Counted from the first letter of the stretch, positions 1-8,793 are shown. The stretch is DNA of 41,589 nucleotides from Nitriliruptoraceae bacterium (GCA_020832455.1 JAFIEQ010000019.1:1-41589), one strand, 5' to 3'. Numbers and translations: made by a program. Notes: generated from the sequence alone by a model not told the origin.

Positions 1-40
1 GGCGGGGCTCTAGCAGGACGGGCGCGAAGCCGGGCGCCTG

Positions 41-616
41 GTGGTGGAGGAGCGACGCGAGCACCGGGGCGCGGTGGCGCGCGCCACCGAACGCGCGGGG
101 GCCGGGCCACGGACCGCGCCGGGCACGGATCACGCCACCTCGACGGTGTCGACCCCCACGGATGACCGCTTCGTCGTGGGCCGGCCCAGCCGCCTGCCCG
201 CCGAGGTCGTCGCCGGCACCACGGAGGCGGCGCGGCTGCTGCTGCACCGGGGGCGGCGGGTGCTCGTCGACGGCTACAACGTGACCAAGCAGCACCAGGG
301 GAGCCTGACGCTCGAGGGCCAACGCGCGTGGCTGGTCCGCCTGCTCGCGACGCTCGTCGCCCGCCGCGGGGTCGCGCCCACGATCGTGTTCGACGGCCAG
401 GTGTCCAGCGGCGGGCGCCCCCCGATGGGTGCCCGGGAGGTCGCGGTGGTGTTCACCCCGGCGGGGATCACCGCCGACGACGAGATCGTGCTGGCCGTCG
501 ACGCGACCGACGAACCGATCGTGGTGGTCAGCGACGACCGTGAGCTCGTCGCACGTGTGCGGGCGCTGGGAGCGGACGTGCTGGACACCCGGTCGTTCCT
601 CGGCGCCGCCTCGTGA
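41..616 (+). CDS. NYN/PIN-like (YacP-type) RNA-binding protein
   Basis: A 191-residue product. The C-terminal 115 residues look like the NYN/YacP fold, a PIN-like nuclease domain. LVDGYNV (about residues 76-82) supplies the first acidic residue, IVFDGQ the second, ADDEIV the central acid pair and VVSDDRELV the late Asp, so the acidic metal-site set appears intact. The first 70 or so residues are low complexity and may be untranslated. An in-frame TAG at 11-13 limits the N-terminus, and GTG codons at 41, 44 and 146 are all possible starts. The stop overlaps the GTG of the next gene (GTGA), which suggests translational coupling to the mannosyltransferase. A role in RNA processing is inferred from the family. 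Confidence 0.75.
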   Translation: MVEERREHRGAVARATERAGAGPRTAPGTDHATSTVSTPTDDRFVVGRPSRLPAEVVAGTTEAARLLLHRGRRVLVDGYNVTKQHQGSLTLEGQRAWLVRLLATLVARRGVAPTIVFDGQVSSGGRPPMGAREVAVVFTPAGITADDEIVLAVDATDEPIVVVSDDRELVARVRALGADVLDTRSFLGAAS

Positions 617-1749
617 AGGTCCTGTGGGTCACCAACGACCTGCCGCCGCGCACGGGCGGCATCCAGCAGTTCGTCGGCAACCTCGTGCGCCGCGTCCACC
701 CGCACCACGCGACCGTCATCGGCCCGGACGCGGGGCTGGCGGGCGCCGCGCACGATCTGGACTTCCCGGTCCCGGTCGTGCGTGCCCCGTCCGCCGTGCT
801 CCCGACGGCCGCGACCGGTCGGCTGATCACCGACGTCGCCCGGTCGGTGCGTCCCGACGTGGTGGTGCTCGGGGCGAGCTGGCCGTTGGGGGAGCTCGCC
901 GGCCGGCTCCGCGCCCGCCTGGGGATCCCCATCGTCGGGCTGACCCACGGGCTGGAGGCGGGCCTGGCCCGCCCGGGTCTCGGCCGACTGGTGCACCGGG
1001 CGACCCGGGACCTCGCCGCGGTCACCTCGATCACCGCGTTCACGGCCGAGCGCCTCACGCCGCACCTCGGCTCGCCCCGGCACGTCCGGCTCCCCCCGGG
1101 CGTGGACACCGAACGCTTCCATCCGGGGTGTGACGGCGCGTCGATACGGGCCCGGTGGGCGATCCCCGACGATGCCCCGCTCGTCGGGTGCGTGTCCCGG
1201 CTCGTGGCACGCAAGGGTCAGGACGCGCTGATCGAGGCCTGGCCGACGATCCGCCGGGCACATCCGACCGCCCGGCTGGTCCTGGTCGGTGAGGGGCCGG
1301 CCGCATCGCGCTTGCAGCGACGGGCGGCGCAGGTCGATCCGCGCTCGGTCGTGCTCCCCGGTCCGGTCGCCTGGGACGAGCTCCCCGACACCTACGCCGC
1401 GCTGGACGTGTTCGCGATGCCCTGCCGGACGCGCTGGGCCGGGCTCGACGTCGAGGGCTTGGGCATCGTCTACCTCGAGGCGCAGGCCGTGGGCGTGCCG
1501 GTGGTGGCCGGCCGGTCCGGTGGTGCGCCCGAGGCCGTGGCGCCGGGGGCCGGCACGGTCGTCGACGGCACGGACCCGGCGGCCGTCGCCGCCGGCGTCA
1601 TCGGCTGGTTGGACGACCCGGAGGCCGCACGCCGCGCCGGTGCACGCGGTGTCGCGGCGATGCAGGCCGGGTGGGCGTGGCCGCGGATCGCGGCCCGGTT
1701 CGAGGCGTTGCTCGCGGAGGTGGTGGCGGGCGGTGCAGCAGGGCGCTGA
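613..1749 (+). CDS. pimB: GT4 mannosyltransferase, PimB-like
   Basis: A 378-residue GT-B glycosyltransferase. The N-terminus reads MKVLWVTNDLPPRTGGIQ, the Gly-rich acceptor-side opening of the PimB' type. The donor half has the RK pair (about 200-201), the LVGEGP strand and the EGLGIVYLEA block (281-290), whose two glutamates match the EX7E nucleotide-sugar motif. PimB' transfers mannose from GDP-mannose to phosphatidylinositol monomannoside at the cytoplasmic face of the membrane. The exact acceptor here is inferred, since related GT4 enzymes act on other lipids. Length is normal. It starts inside the stop of the NYN gene and ends 6 bp before the convergent phosphatase gene. Confidence 0.8.
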   Translation: MKVLWVTNDLPPRTGGIQQFVGNLVRRVHPHHATVIGPDAGLAGAAHDLDFPVPVVRAPSAVLPTAATGRLITDVARSVRPDVVVLGASWPLGELAGRLRARLGIPIVGLTHGLEAGLARPGLGRLVHRATRDLAAVTSITAFTAERLTPHLGSPRHVRLPPGVDTERFHPGCDGASIRARWAIPDDAPLVGCVSRLVARKGQDALIEAWPTIRRAHPTARLVLVGEGPAASRLQRRAAQVDPRSVVLPGPVAWDELPDTYAALDVFAMPCRTRWAGLDVEGLGIVYLEAQAVGVPVVAGRSGGAPEAVAPGAGTVVDGTDPAAVAAGVIGWLDDPEAARRAGARGVAAMQAGWAWPRIAARFEALLAEVVAGGAAGR

Positions 1750-1755
1750 CCGGGC

Positions 1756-3792
1756 TCACGGCGACTCGACGAGCTCCAGGGTGACCACGATGGGCAGGTG
1801 GTCCGACCAGGGGGTCGCCGGCAGGGTCGTCTCCCGCCGGCGCAGCTCCGGGGAGATCAGGATGTGGTCGAGGTGCAGTTGGGGGTCGTCCGCGGGGTAG
1901 GTCGCGATCCCGGCGGGCAGCGCGTCCTCGAGCAGGGTCTCGAAGCTGCTGAGCTCCGTGGTCCCCGGGCCGGCGCCGAGGTCCCCGAGCAGCACCGTCG
2001 GGACCTGTCGTTCGCGCAGCAGCCCGACCGTGCCCGCTACGGCGCGCGCCTGGGGGATGCGCGTACCGGTCCGATCGGGTCCCTCGGTCAGGTGGGTCCC
2101 GACGATCCCGAGCCGGGCGTCGTTGGGCCACTCGACGACCGCGGCGAGCAGGCCCCGTGGTCGGGGGTCGGCGCCGGCGGGCAACTGGTCCGCGGCGGAC
2201 TCGATCAACGGGAGCCGCGTGAGCACGGCGTTGCCGTGGACCTCGTCCGTGCTGGCCCCGAACACGAGCGCGGACAGGCCCAGCTCGCGGCGGATGACGC
2301 CGAGGGCGTCGTGGCCACCGGTGGACAGCCAGCCCCGGTCCACGTCGTTGAGCACGAGCACGTCGAGGTCGAGGTCGCGGAGCAGGGCGGCCTGCTCCGG
2401 GGCGGCGAAGCGACCGTGGAGGTCGAACCCGTGCCGGATGTTGTAGAGCCCGACGCGGATCGTGGGCACCTCGGACGGATCGCTCACCCGCGCGACGCTG
2501 GGGGTCTCCGGCAGCATCGACGCACGTGCACCCACCGCGCCCACCATGGCCGCGCCGAGGACGAGCGCGACCAGCACGCCGGCCAGCGGCGCCGTGCGCT
2601 GCGCGGTGGTGACGCGTGGCTCCCGGACGATCCGCACCGCCAGCGCCGCGCCGACGAGCGCGGCCGTGAGGGCGGTCACGCGTCGGTCGACGGGGAGCGC
2701 CACCTGGGTGGCGAGCGTCGTCAGCGAGCCGAGCAGGACGGTGGCCGTGATCGCGAGGCCGGCCACCGCGGCACGGGTGCGGGGCGCGGCACCGGTCGCG
2801 CGCGGATCGGGGGCGCCGAGCAGCAGGGCGACACAGATCGCGATCGCGGCCTGACCCAGCACGCTGGACACCCCGTCGGTACCGAGCGCCGCGATCGTGC
2901 CGACCGGCAACGCGACCACGACCACCCCGACCGCACGCAGTCGCGGCCACCGGGTGGGCAGCAGCACGGCGACGCCGGCGAGCACGTGCATGGCGGCCAC
3001 GGCCACCGCCACGGGCACGGTGCCCCAGCCGTCGGCGGTCGCGACCCGGCCGGGGACCGCGCTCAGTGACAGGACCAGCAGCAGCGCGGGCAGCAGCGTC
3101 CACCACGGCCACGCGGCGCTCGGCGCCGGGAGCGGGTCCTCGTGGATGCGACGGGCCCGGTCCCGCATCCAGCCGACGACCCCGGCGAGCATCGCGATCG
3201 CGAGCACGACCCCGAGCACCATCGCCGTGGTGGTCTGCGGCCAGACCAGCCCGATGGTCCCCGTCGCCGCGTGCAGCAGCGACGCGCCCAGCAGACCCGC
3301 ACCGACCGACAGGCGGTCCTCCCGTGCCACGCGCCCGTCCGCGACGATGCCGATGAGCGCGAGCATGCCGCCCGTCGCGCCGATGGAGGCCACGAGCAGC
3401 TGGCGGGTGCCGCCGAGGGGGCCGACGGCGAGCAGCACCCGGGAGACCGCGAGCAGGATCGCGCCGAGCGCCAGGACGTGCCGCGAGCGGGTCCGGCCGA
3501 CGGCGACCAGTCCGACCGCGCTGGTCACCGCCGCCATCGTGCCACCCACGACGAACAGCGAGGTGGCGGAGAACCGACCGTCGGCGACGGTGAAGACCAG
3601 CGAGGGCAGCCAGACACGCAGCACCTCGACCCAGATCAGCGTCAGCAGCGCCGGGCCGCTCGCACGGATCAGGAGCCGGCTGGTGGGCCCCACGAGGGAG
3701 CGTCCGGCGCCGGCGCCCGGTGCGAGGCGCCCCGGCGTCGTCGTCACGACGTCGTCTACCACCGCCTCGCTCCGCGGTCGGGAACCCGGCAT
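1756..3792 (-). CDS. Membrane protein with C-terminal endonuclease/exonuclease/phosphatase domain (CWH43-like layout)
   Basis: A 678-residue product. Residues from about 45 to 430 are a run of roughly ten hydrophobic segments. Residues 444-678 are an EEP-fold domain with YNIRHG (450-455), VLNDVDRG (Asp483 where most members have Glu), GTHL (His567), GDLG (594, where the usual GDxN Asn is Gly596), LDH (632-633) and SDH (653-655). A membrane segment followed by an EEP domain is the layout of eukaryotic CWH43/PGAP2IP and of actinobacterial relatives. Hydrolysis of a phosphodiester or lipid headgroup near the membrane is plausible. Two metal-site changes make activity uncertain. ATG at 3792 is the start; a GTG 11 codons in is an alternative. 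Confidence 0.75.
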   Translation of the reverse strand: MPGSRPRSEAVVDDVVTTTPGRLAPGAGAGRSLVGPTSRLLIRASGPALLTLIWVEVLRVWLPSLVFTVADGRFSATSLFVVGGTMAAVTSAVGLVAVGRTRSRHVLALGAILLAVSRVLLAVGPLGGTRQLLVASIGATGGMLALIGIVADGRVAREDRLSVGAGLLGASLLHAATGTIGLVWPQTTTAMVLGVVLAIAMLAGVVGWMRDRARRIHEDPLPAPSAAWPWWTLLPALLLVLSLSAVPGRVATADGWGTVPVAVAVAAMHVLAGVAVLLPTRWPRLRAVGVVVVALPVGTIAALGTDGVSSVLGQAAIAICVALLLGAPDPRATGAAPRTRAAVAGLAITATVLLGSLTTLATQVALPVDRRVTALTAALVGAALAVRIVREPRVTTAQRTAPLAGVLVALVLGAAMVGAVGARASMLPETPSVARVSDPSEVPTIRVGLYNIRHGFDLHGRFAAPEQAALLRDLDLDVLVLNDVDRGWLSTGGHDALGVIRRELGLSALVFGASTDEVHGNAVLTRLPLIESAADQLPAGADPRPRGLLAAVVEWPNDARLGIVGTHLTEGPDRTGTRIPQARAVAGTVGLLRERQVPTVLLGDLGAGPGTTELSSFETLLEDALPAGIATYPADDPQLHLDHILISPELRRRETTLPATPWSDHLPIVVTLELVESP

Positions 3793-3839
3793 CCTAGGAC
3801 CGCGCGCTACCGTCCGAGCAGCACCGGCGCACGGGGCGA

Positions 3840-4706
3840 GTGATCGGGACGCGAGGCATGGACGCGGTGGTGACGACGCCGGGGGCGCAACCCTGGTCGG
3901 CGCCCGGCCACGGGCGGCGGCAGGCCGTCGGTGTGGCGGTCGTCCACGGTTTCACGGCGAACCCGATCGGGACCCGGCCGCTGGGTCAGGCCCTGGCGGC
4001 CGCCGGGTTCGGGGTCGAGGTCCCCTGCCTGCCGGGGCACGGCACCTCCGCCGGCGACCTCGCGACGACCCGATACGACGACTGGGCGGACGCGGTCGAG
4101 CGCGTCCTGACCCACCTGGCGGACCGGCACGAGCGCGTGGCGGTCGTCGGGCACTCGATGGGCGGCACCATCGCCCTGGACCTCGCGGCCCGCCGCGCGG
4201 ACCTCGTCGACGCGCTCGTGACGATCAACCCGCAGGTGCTCGATCGCCCCGGAGCGCTCGCGGCGCTCGGCCCGGCGCTGTCGCGCATCGTGCCGTTCCT
4301 GCCGCGGACCGCGCTGGGACTGCCGGTCGACGACCTCGCCCGCAGCGAGGTCCAGGAGCACGCCTACCGCGTGGTGTCGACCCGCGCGGCCACGTCGTTG
4401 CTGGCCCAGCTCCCACGGATCCGGCGGGGCCTGTACGACATCGACCAACCCATCCTGGTGGTCCGCTCGCCACAGGACCACACCGTCGACCCGGGCAACG
4501 CCCTGGCGGTCATGGAACTGGTCGGGTCCGGCGATCTGCGCGAGCTCGTCTGTGAGCGCTCGTTCCACGTCCCGCAGCTCGATCACGACGCCCCGCTGCT
4601 CGAGGCGACGGTGGTCCGCTTCCTCGACGAGGTCGTCGGTGCGCGTGGGGCGGGGGACCCCGGGGACGGCGATGACCGGCCGGCCTCCCGCCGAGCGCAG
4701 GCGTAG
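3840..4706 (+). CDS. Alpha/beta hydrolase (Est30/monoacylglycerol-lipase-like carboxylesterase)
   Basis: A 288-residue serine hydrolase. HGFTANP (36-42) is the oxyanion-hole strand, GHSMGG (104-109) carries nucleophile Ser106, the acid is probably the Asp in RSPQDHTVD (near 205), and the base is the His in CERSFHVPQLDHD (near 241). HGFT plus short length fits the Est30/thermostable carboxylesterase and MGL-type group acting on short or medium acyl esters. Natural substrate unknown. The start may be GTG 3840 or ATG 3858, six codons later. A TACCGT box lies at 3808-3813. The 2-bp gap to the SRPBCC gene suggests one operon. Confidence 0.8.
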   Translation: MIGTRGMDAVVTTPGAQPWSAPGHGRRQAVGVAVVHGFTANPIGTRPLGQALAAAGFGVEVPCLPGHGTSAGDLATTRYDDWADAVERVLTHLADRHERVAVVGHSMGGTIALDLAARRADLVDALVTINPQVLDRPGALAALGPALSRIVPFLPRTALGLPVDDLARSEVQEHAYRVVSTRAATSLLAQLPRIRRGLYDIDQPILVVRSPQDHTVDPGNALAVMELVGSGDLRELVCERSFHVPQLDHDAPLLEATVVRFLDEVVGARGAGDPGDGDDRPASRRAQA

Positions 4707-4708
4707 GC

Positions 4709-5185
4709 GTGCTGCGCCGAGCCCACCCCGGGACCACGCCGACCGCGTTGCATGTCGACGACGCGACGTTCGTGCGCGCCCCGGCCACGCTCGTCTACCG
4801 GGCGCTGACCGACGTGCGACGGTGGCCGACCTGGTGGTCAGGCTGCCGGGTCCAGGACCGGGGCGCCCCGGGCGAGGACCGGTTCGTCATCGAGTGGACG
4901 GGGGCCTGGCGTCGCGTCCACCGGGTGCAGGCCACCGCCGGCGCGTGGCGTCACGCGCACGGGTTCACGCTCAGCCTCGCCGGCGACCTGGACGGACAGC
5001 TCGAGTTCTGGCTCGACGCCAGCCACGCCGGGACCACGGTCCACCACCTGCTCGTCGCCACGACCACGGCGACACGCCCGATGACGCTGCTGGCGGATCA
5101 CCGGCGGGCAGCGCGACGGGGGCTCTGGGGCGTCAAGGACCTGGTGCAGCTCGACGTCCGCGCCTCGATCGGGCTCGATCCCTGA
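4709..5185 (+). CDS. SRPBCC (START-like/polyketide cyclase) family protein
   Basis: A 158-residue protein beginning near the typical VDDATFVRAPATLVYRALTD strand/helix opening of SRPBCC proteins, followed by RRWPTWW, the conserved W-P region. The fold is a deep hydrophobic cavity that usually binds lipids or other hydrophobic ligands. No catalytic residues can be assigned. The GTG start is 2 bp after the hydrolase stop, so the two are probably cotranscribed. From memory, an SRPBCC gene sits near pimB and an ArsA-like ATPase gene in several actinobacteria, which fits this neighbourhood. It converges with the DUF1028 gene 8 bp away. Confidence 0.75.
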   Translation: MLRRAHPGTTPTALHVDDATFVRAPATLVYRALTDVRRWPTWWSGCRVQDRGAPGEDRFVIEWTGAWRRVHRVQATAGAWRHAHGFTLSLAGDLDGQLEFWLDASHAGTTVHHLLVATTTATRPMTLLADHRRAARRGLWGVKDLVQLDVRASIGLDP

Positions 5186-5193
5186 CCACGGGA

Positions 5194-5880
5194 TCAGACC
5201 AGCCCGGCCCGGTCGGCCGCGTCGAGTTCGCCGCGGAGGTTGCCTCGGGTCGGCAGCTTGCGGACCTGGGGCAGCAACTGCTCCTCGAACCGGTCGACCA
5301 GGCGGCGCAGTTCGGTCAGGGGATGGTCGTGGTCGTCGACCCGGACGTCCCACAACGGGTAGAGCTCCGTGTCGGCGACGAGCACGTGGGCGCTGCGGTG
5401 ACCGCGCTCGTCGCCGCCGGCCGCCACCGCGGCCTCCAACCCGACGAGCAGCCGTTCCACCAGTGGTCGCCCGCTCGACCGGGTCAGCGCCGCCGCGGCC
5501 TCGTCGAGCACGTCGTGCCCGGTCAGCAGGTTGCCCTGGACGCTGAACCCGTCGCCCGTCAGGTGGTCGGCCGTGGGGGAGCAGTCCGCGCCGGTGTGTG
5601 CGGCGATCCGACCGGTCGCGTCGACGACCCCGACCTGGCGCAGCGCCGCGTCCTCGTCGAGTCCGATCACCGCCTCGAGCGCCTTGTCGGCGTGGTGCCC
5701 GGTCCGCAGCAGCGCCAGCGCATCGATGCCGAGGTAGGGGTTCACCCACCCCTGGGTGGCCACCGCACCCACCCCGGCCTCGATCCACGACAGCAGGGTG
5801 CCGACCCCGGCGGTCCCCGTGACGGCCCCGACACCCAGCATGCCGCTGTCAGCGCAACGCGCGACGATGGAACAGGTCAC
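5194..5880 (-). CDS. DUF1028 family protein (Ntn-hydrolase-like)
   Basis: A 228-residue protein. Recognised by TCSIVAR at the N-terminus, AGVGAVATQGW, VGVVDATGRIAAHTG, GFSVQGNLL, a GGDERGHRSAHVLV block and LRRLVDRF near the end, all hallmarks of DUF1028. The family has an Ntn-hydrolase-like fold and no settled biochemical role. The start is GTG at 5880, because a perfect GGAGG (5887-5891 on this strand) lies 6 nt upstream and family members begin just before SIVAR. A longer in-frame reading to 6180 is not needed. It is divergent from the ArsA-like gene. Confidence 0.85.
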   Translation of the reverse strand: MTCSIVARCADSGMLGVGAVTGTAGVGTLLSWIEAGVGAVATQGWVNPYLGIDALALLRTGHHADKALEAVIGLDEDAALRQVGVVDATGRIAAHTGADCSPTADHLTGDGFSVQGNLLTGHDVLDEAAAALTRSSGRPLVERLLVGLEAAVAAGGDERGHRSAHVLVADTELYPLWDVRVDDHDHPLTELRRLVDRFEEQLLPQVRKLPTRGNLRGELDAADRAGLV

Positions 5881-6004
5881 ATCCAACCTCCGGGGGCGCT
5901 CGACGGGCCGCGGGCCCGCACGCAACGCGTGACGGACACCGGGCGGGGAGGCGAACGCTAGCCTCGGGCTGCTGACCGTTCGTCGAGGAGACCCGGAGCC
6001 GACG

Positions 6005-7225
6005 CTGACGCGCGTGCTGTTGTTCACCGGCAAGGGTGGCGTCGGTAAGACGTCGCTCGCGTCCGCGACCGCGGTCCAGACGGCGGTCGCGGGAGCGCGC
6101 GTGCTCGTGACCTCCACCGACGCGGCGCACTCGCTCGCGGACGCCTTCGACCAGCCGGTGGGGGACCGGCCGACCACCATCTCGTTGGGGTCGAGCCCGG
6201 TCGGTGGTCAGCTCCACGCGCAGCAGATCGACGCCCAACAGCGTCTCGAGCGGCACTGGGGCCAGGTCCGTGACTACCTCAGTGCCCTGTTGACCTGGGG
6301 AGGGCTCGGCGAGGTGGCGGCCGAGGAGCTGGTGCTGTTCCCCGGGCTGGACGAGCTGTTCGCGCTGATCGACCTGGAGCACCAGGTCGCGAGTGGCCGC
6401 TACGACCTGGTCGTGGTCGACTGTGCGCCGACGGCGGAGACGCTGAAGCTGCTGGCGCTGCCCGATGCCCTGCGCTTCTACGCGGACCGCATGTTGGGTC
6501 CGGGGCGTCGTCTGGTCCGCGGCGTGAGCTCGTTCGCGCTGCCCCGCGGTCCCGCGGGCACTCCGCTGCCGGTGCCCGACGACGCCGTGTTCGACGCCGT
6601 CGGGGACGTGCACGCCCGGCTCGGCGCGGTCCACGACCTGCTCACCGACACCGTCCGGACCTCGGTGCGTCTGGTCGTCAACCCCGAACGGCTGGTGCTC
6701 GCGGAGGCCCAGCGCAGCGCGACGACGCTGTCGCTGTTCGGCTACGGCGTGGACGCCGTGCTGGTCAACCGGCTGCTGCCACCGGGCGATGGTGATCCGT
6801 TCCTGACGCGCTGGCGCGCGACCCAGCAGCGCCACCTCGCGGCGGCCGAGGCGGGCTTCGCGCCCACGCCGGTGCTCCGGGCGCCGCTCCAGGCCGACGA
6901 GCCGATCGGGATCGAGGCGCTCGACGCGCTCGGCCACGCGCTCTACGGCGAGGTGGATCCGGGGGGCCGCCTGACCGAGCACCAGCCGGTCGAGGTGCGC
7001 GAGACCGCCACGGGCCTCGAACTGCGGGTCGCGCTGCCGTTCACCGCGGACGACGATCTCGAACTGCATCGCCGCGATGGCGAACTGCACCTCAAGGGCG
7101 CCGGGGGACGGCGCAACCGCGCGCGGCCGGCGAGCCTGGCGCGCGCGGACGGCGGCGGGGCGGCGCTCGACGACGGGTGGCTGACGATCCGCTTCAGCGC
7201 CCCGGTCGCGGCGGTCCGCTCGTGA
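6005..7225 (+). CDS. ArsA/GET3-like ATPase with C-terminal HSP20-like domain
   Basis: An anion-transporting-ATPase-family protein of 406 residues if it starts at CTG 6005, or 403 from GTG 6014. It has the deviant Walker A loop GKGGVGKT, a switch-I region TDAAHSLADAF, the Walker B/switch-II strand VVVDCAPTAETLKLL, and VNPERLVLAEAQR. The last 80 residues (from PVEVRET) form the small all-beta HSP20-like domain known in ArsA-type proteins. I prefer CTG 6005: it gives MTRVLLFTGKGG, the usual N-terminus of these proteins, and GGAG (5995-5998) sits 6 nt ahead. GTG 6014 has no well-spaced site. A TAGCCT box is at 5959-5964. Arsenite export is unlikely because no arsenic genes are nearby; the real cargo is unknown. 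Confidence 0.85.
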   Translation: MTRVLLFTGKGGVGKTSLASATAVQTAVAGARVLVTSTDAAHSLADAFDQPVGDRPTTISLGSSPVGGQLHAQQIDAQQRLERHWGQVRDYLSALLTWGGLGEVAAEELVLFPGLDELFALIDLEHQVASGRYDLVVVDCAPTAETLKLLALPDALRFYADRMLGPGRRLVRGVSSFALPRGPAGTPLPVPDDAVFDAVGDVHARLGAVHDLLTDTVRTSVRLVVNPERLVLAEAQRSATTLSLFGYGVDAVLVNRLLPPGDGDPFLTRWRATQQRHLAAAEAGFAPTPVLRAPLQADEPIGIEALDALGHALYGEVDPGGRLTEHQPVEVRETATGLELRVALPFTADDDLELHRRDGELHLKGAGGRRNRARPASLARADGGGAALDDGWLTIRFSAPVAAVRS

Positions 7226-7662
7226 GCGCCGCCGACCGGCCCTGGTGGGCCTCCGAGAGCGGGACGGGACCCGACGAGACGCCGGCGCGCCGTCAGCCGA
7301 CCGAGGGTGTCGACGAGGCCGTCGCCCGGCACCGCGACGCCCGTCGCGGCGCCCGTGCCGACGCGCCCGGCGCCGAGGACGTCGTCGCCGACCCGCCGCC
7401 GCCGGACGATCCCCGCCGTGACGATCGTCCCCCCGGGGTCGGCGACGATCGCCCACCCGTGGACCACGCACAGGAGCTCTGCGGTGTCTGCCCGATCTGC
7501 GTGGTCGCGCGGACGCTCGGGGAGACCCATCCGGACCTGCTCGAGCACCTCGGACACGCCGCGCGCCACCTTCGCGCCGCCGTCCGCAGCCTGACCGACC
7601 CGCCGGACACCGAGCCCGGCACCGGCGGACGGGTCGAACGCATCGACCTCGACCCGTCCTGA
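7222..7662 (+). CDS. Small acidic protein with CxxCxxC motif (DUF5304-like)
   Basis: A 146-residue protein starting at GTG 7222, which overlaps the TGA of the ArsA-like gene (GTGA), so the two are translationally coupled. The first 75 residues are charged, Pro/Asp-rich and probably disordered. The C-terminal part has LCGVCPICVVARTL followed by a helical stretch HPDLLEHLGHAARHLRAAV. The three cysteines spaced C-x2-C-x2-C suggest metal binding or redox pairing. It resembles small proteins encoded beside the ArsA-like ATPase and glucokinase in streptomycetes. The family name is a by-eye assignment and the function is unknown. The tight coupling suggests it acts with the ATPase. Confidence 0.65.
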   Translation: MSAADRPWWASESGTGPDETPARRQPTEGVDEAVARHRDARRGARADAPGAEDVVADPPPPDDPRRDDRPPGVGDDRPPVDHAQELCGVCPICVVARTLGETHPDLLEHLGHAARHLRAAVRSLTDPPDTEPGTGGRVERIDLDPS

Positions 7663-7767
7663 TCCGCCGGGACCACCACCGACCGCGCGCCCGCCCGGTC
7701 CCATCCGGCCCCTCGTGCGGGTGGACCCGATCTCCTCCCAGCGCGGCCAGCCCCAGGAGCCCACGAC

Positions 7768-8703
7768 GTGCACGACGCCATCGCCATCGGGATCGACATC
7801 GGTGGGACGCGGCTGCGGCTGGCGACCCTCGGTGACGACGGGGCGGTGCTCGGCCGCGACCGGCGACCGACCCCGGACGCGGACGGGCAGGGCCTGATCG
7901 AGGTCCTGGTTGAGGCCATCGGCCGCACCCCGGCCGAGCTGCCGGTCGGGATCGGCATCGCGGGGCTGGTCACCCCGGACGGCACCTACCGCTACGGGCC
8001 GAACCTGACCGTGCGGGAGCTGCCCCTCGCCACCGAGCTGACGGCGCGCACCGGCCGGACGGTCGTCGTCGCGAACGACGCCTCCGTGGCCGCCTTCGCC
8101 GAACAGCGCGTCGGCGCCGGACGCGGCGTCTCCGACGTGGTGATGGCGACCATCGGCACCGGTGTCGGCGGCGGCGTCGTGCTCGGCGGGGAGCTGCTGC
8201 TCGGGGCCGGGGGCTTCGCCGGCGAGCTCGGACACGTGATCGTCGCCGCGGACGGGCGTCCGTGCCCGTGCGGGAACAAGGGCTGCATCGAGGCGTACGC
8301 CTCCGGGACCGCCATCGGCGCGGTCGCCCGCGAGCGCCTATCGCAGACGGACGCACCGTCCTCGCTCCGGGACCGCGCCACCGTGGCCGGCCCCGACGTG
8401 TCGGCGGCGGCCGGCGCGGGGGACGTCTTCGCCCAGCAGGTGCTGACCGACGCGGGCCGGTGGCTCGGGATCGCGTTGGCGTCGCTCACCAACGCCCTCG
8501 ATCCCGGCCTGGTGCTTCTCGGCGGCGGTGCCGCCGAGGCCATCGCGCCCTGGGCGCTGCCCGCGGCGCGCACCGCCCTCGCGGAACGGCTGCTCGGTCG
8601 CGGTCACCGACGCCCCCCGCCGGTCGAGCTCGCCCAGCTCGGCGACGACGCCGGCGTGGTGGGCGCCGGCCTGCTCGCCGCGGAACGTGCCACCGCGCGC
8701 TGA
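7768..8703 (+). CDS. glkA: ROK-family glucokinase
   Basis: A 311-residue ROK sugar kinase that phosphorylates glucose to glucose-6-phosphate in the cytoplasm. Visible features: phosphate-1 motif DIGGT (10-14); VVVANDASVAAFAE with the catalytic Asp; the phosphate-2 motif TIGTGVGGGVVLGG; ELGHVIV; and the zinc-binding ROK signature CPCGNKGCIE (Cys166, 168, 173). Length is normal. The GTG start has GGAG 9 nt upstream. There is no N-terminal helix-turn-helix, so it is a kinase rather than an XylR/NagC repressor. A ROK kinase next to the ArsA-like gene also fits streptomycete gene order as I recall it. Confidence 0.88.
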   Translation: MHDAIAIGIDIGGTRLRLATLGDDGAVLGRDRRPTPDADGQGLIEVLVEAIGRTPAELPVGIGIAGLVTPDGTYRYGPNLTVRELPLATELTARTGRTVVVANDASVAAFAEQRVGAGRGVSDVVMATIGTGVGGGVVLGGELLLGAGGFAGELGHVIVAADGRPCPCGNKGCIEAYASGTAIGAVARERLSQTDAPSSLRDRATVAGPDVSAAAGAGDVFAQQVLTDAGRWLGIALASLTNALDPGLVLLGGGAAEAIAPWALPAARTALAERLLGRGHRRPPPVELAQLGDDAGVVGAGLLAAERATAR

Positions 8704-8793
8704 GCCCGCGGATCGACCCCAACGGGTGGTACCCGCACCTGACGTCGCGTCCCTCGAACGGTTCCCTGCCCCGCCCGCCGTCCCGGAGTCCCC

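Noticed and set aside
5881-6180. N-terminal extension of the DUF1028 gene
   Set aside because: The GGAGG at 5887-5891 and family alignment place the start at 5880. The extension would overlap the ArsA-like gene.
6005-7662. Arsenic resistance locus
   Set aside because: The ArsA-type ATPase has a C-terminal HSP20-like domain and no arsB, arsC or arsR nearby; the context is envelope and sugar metabolism.
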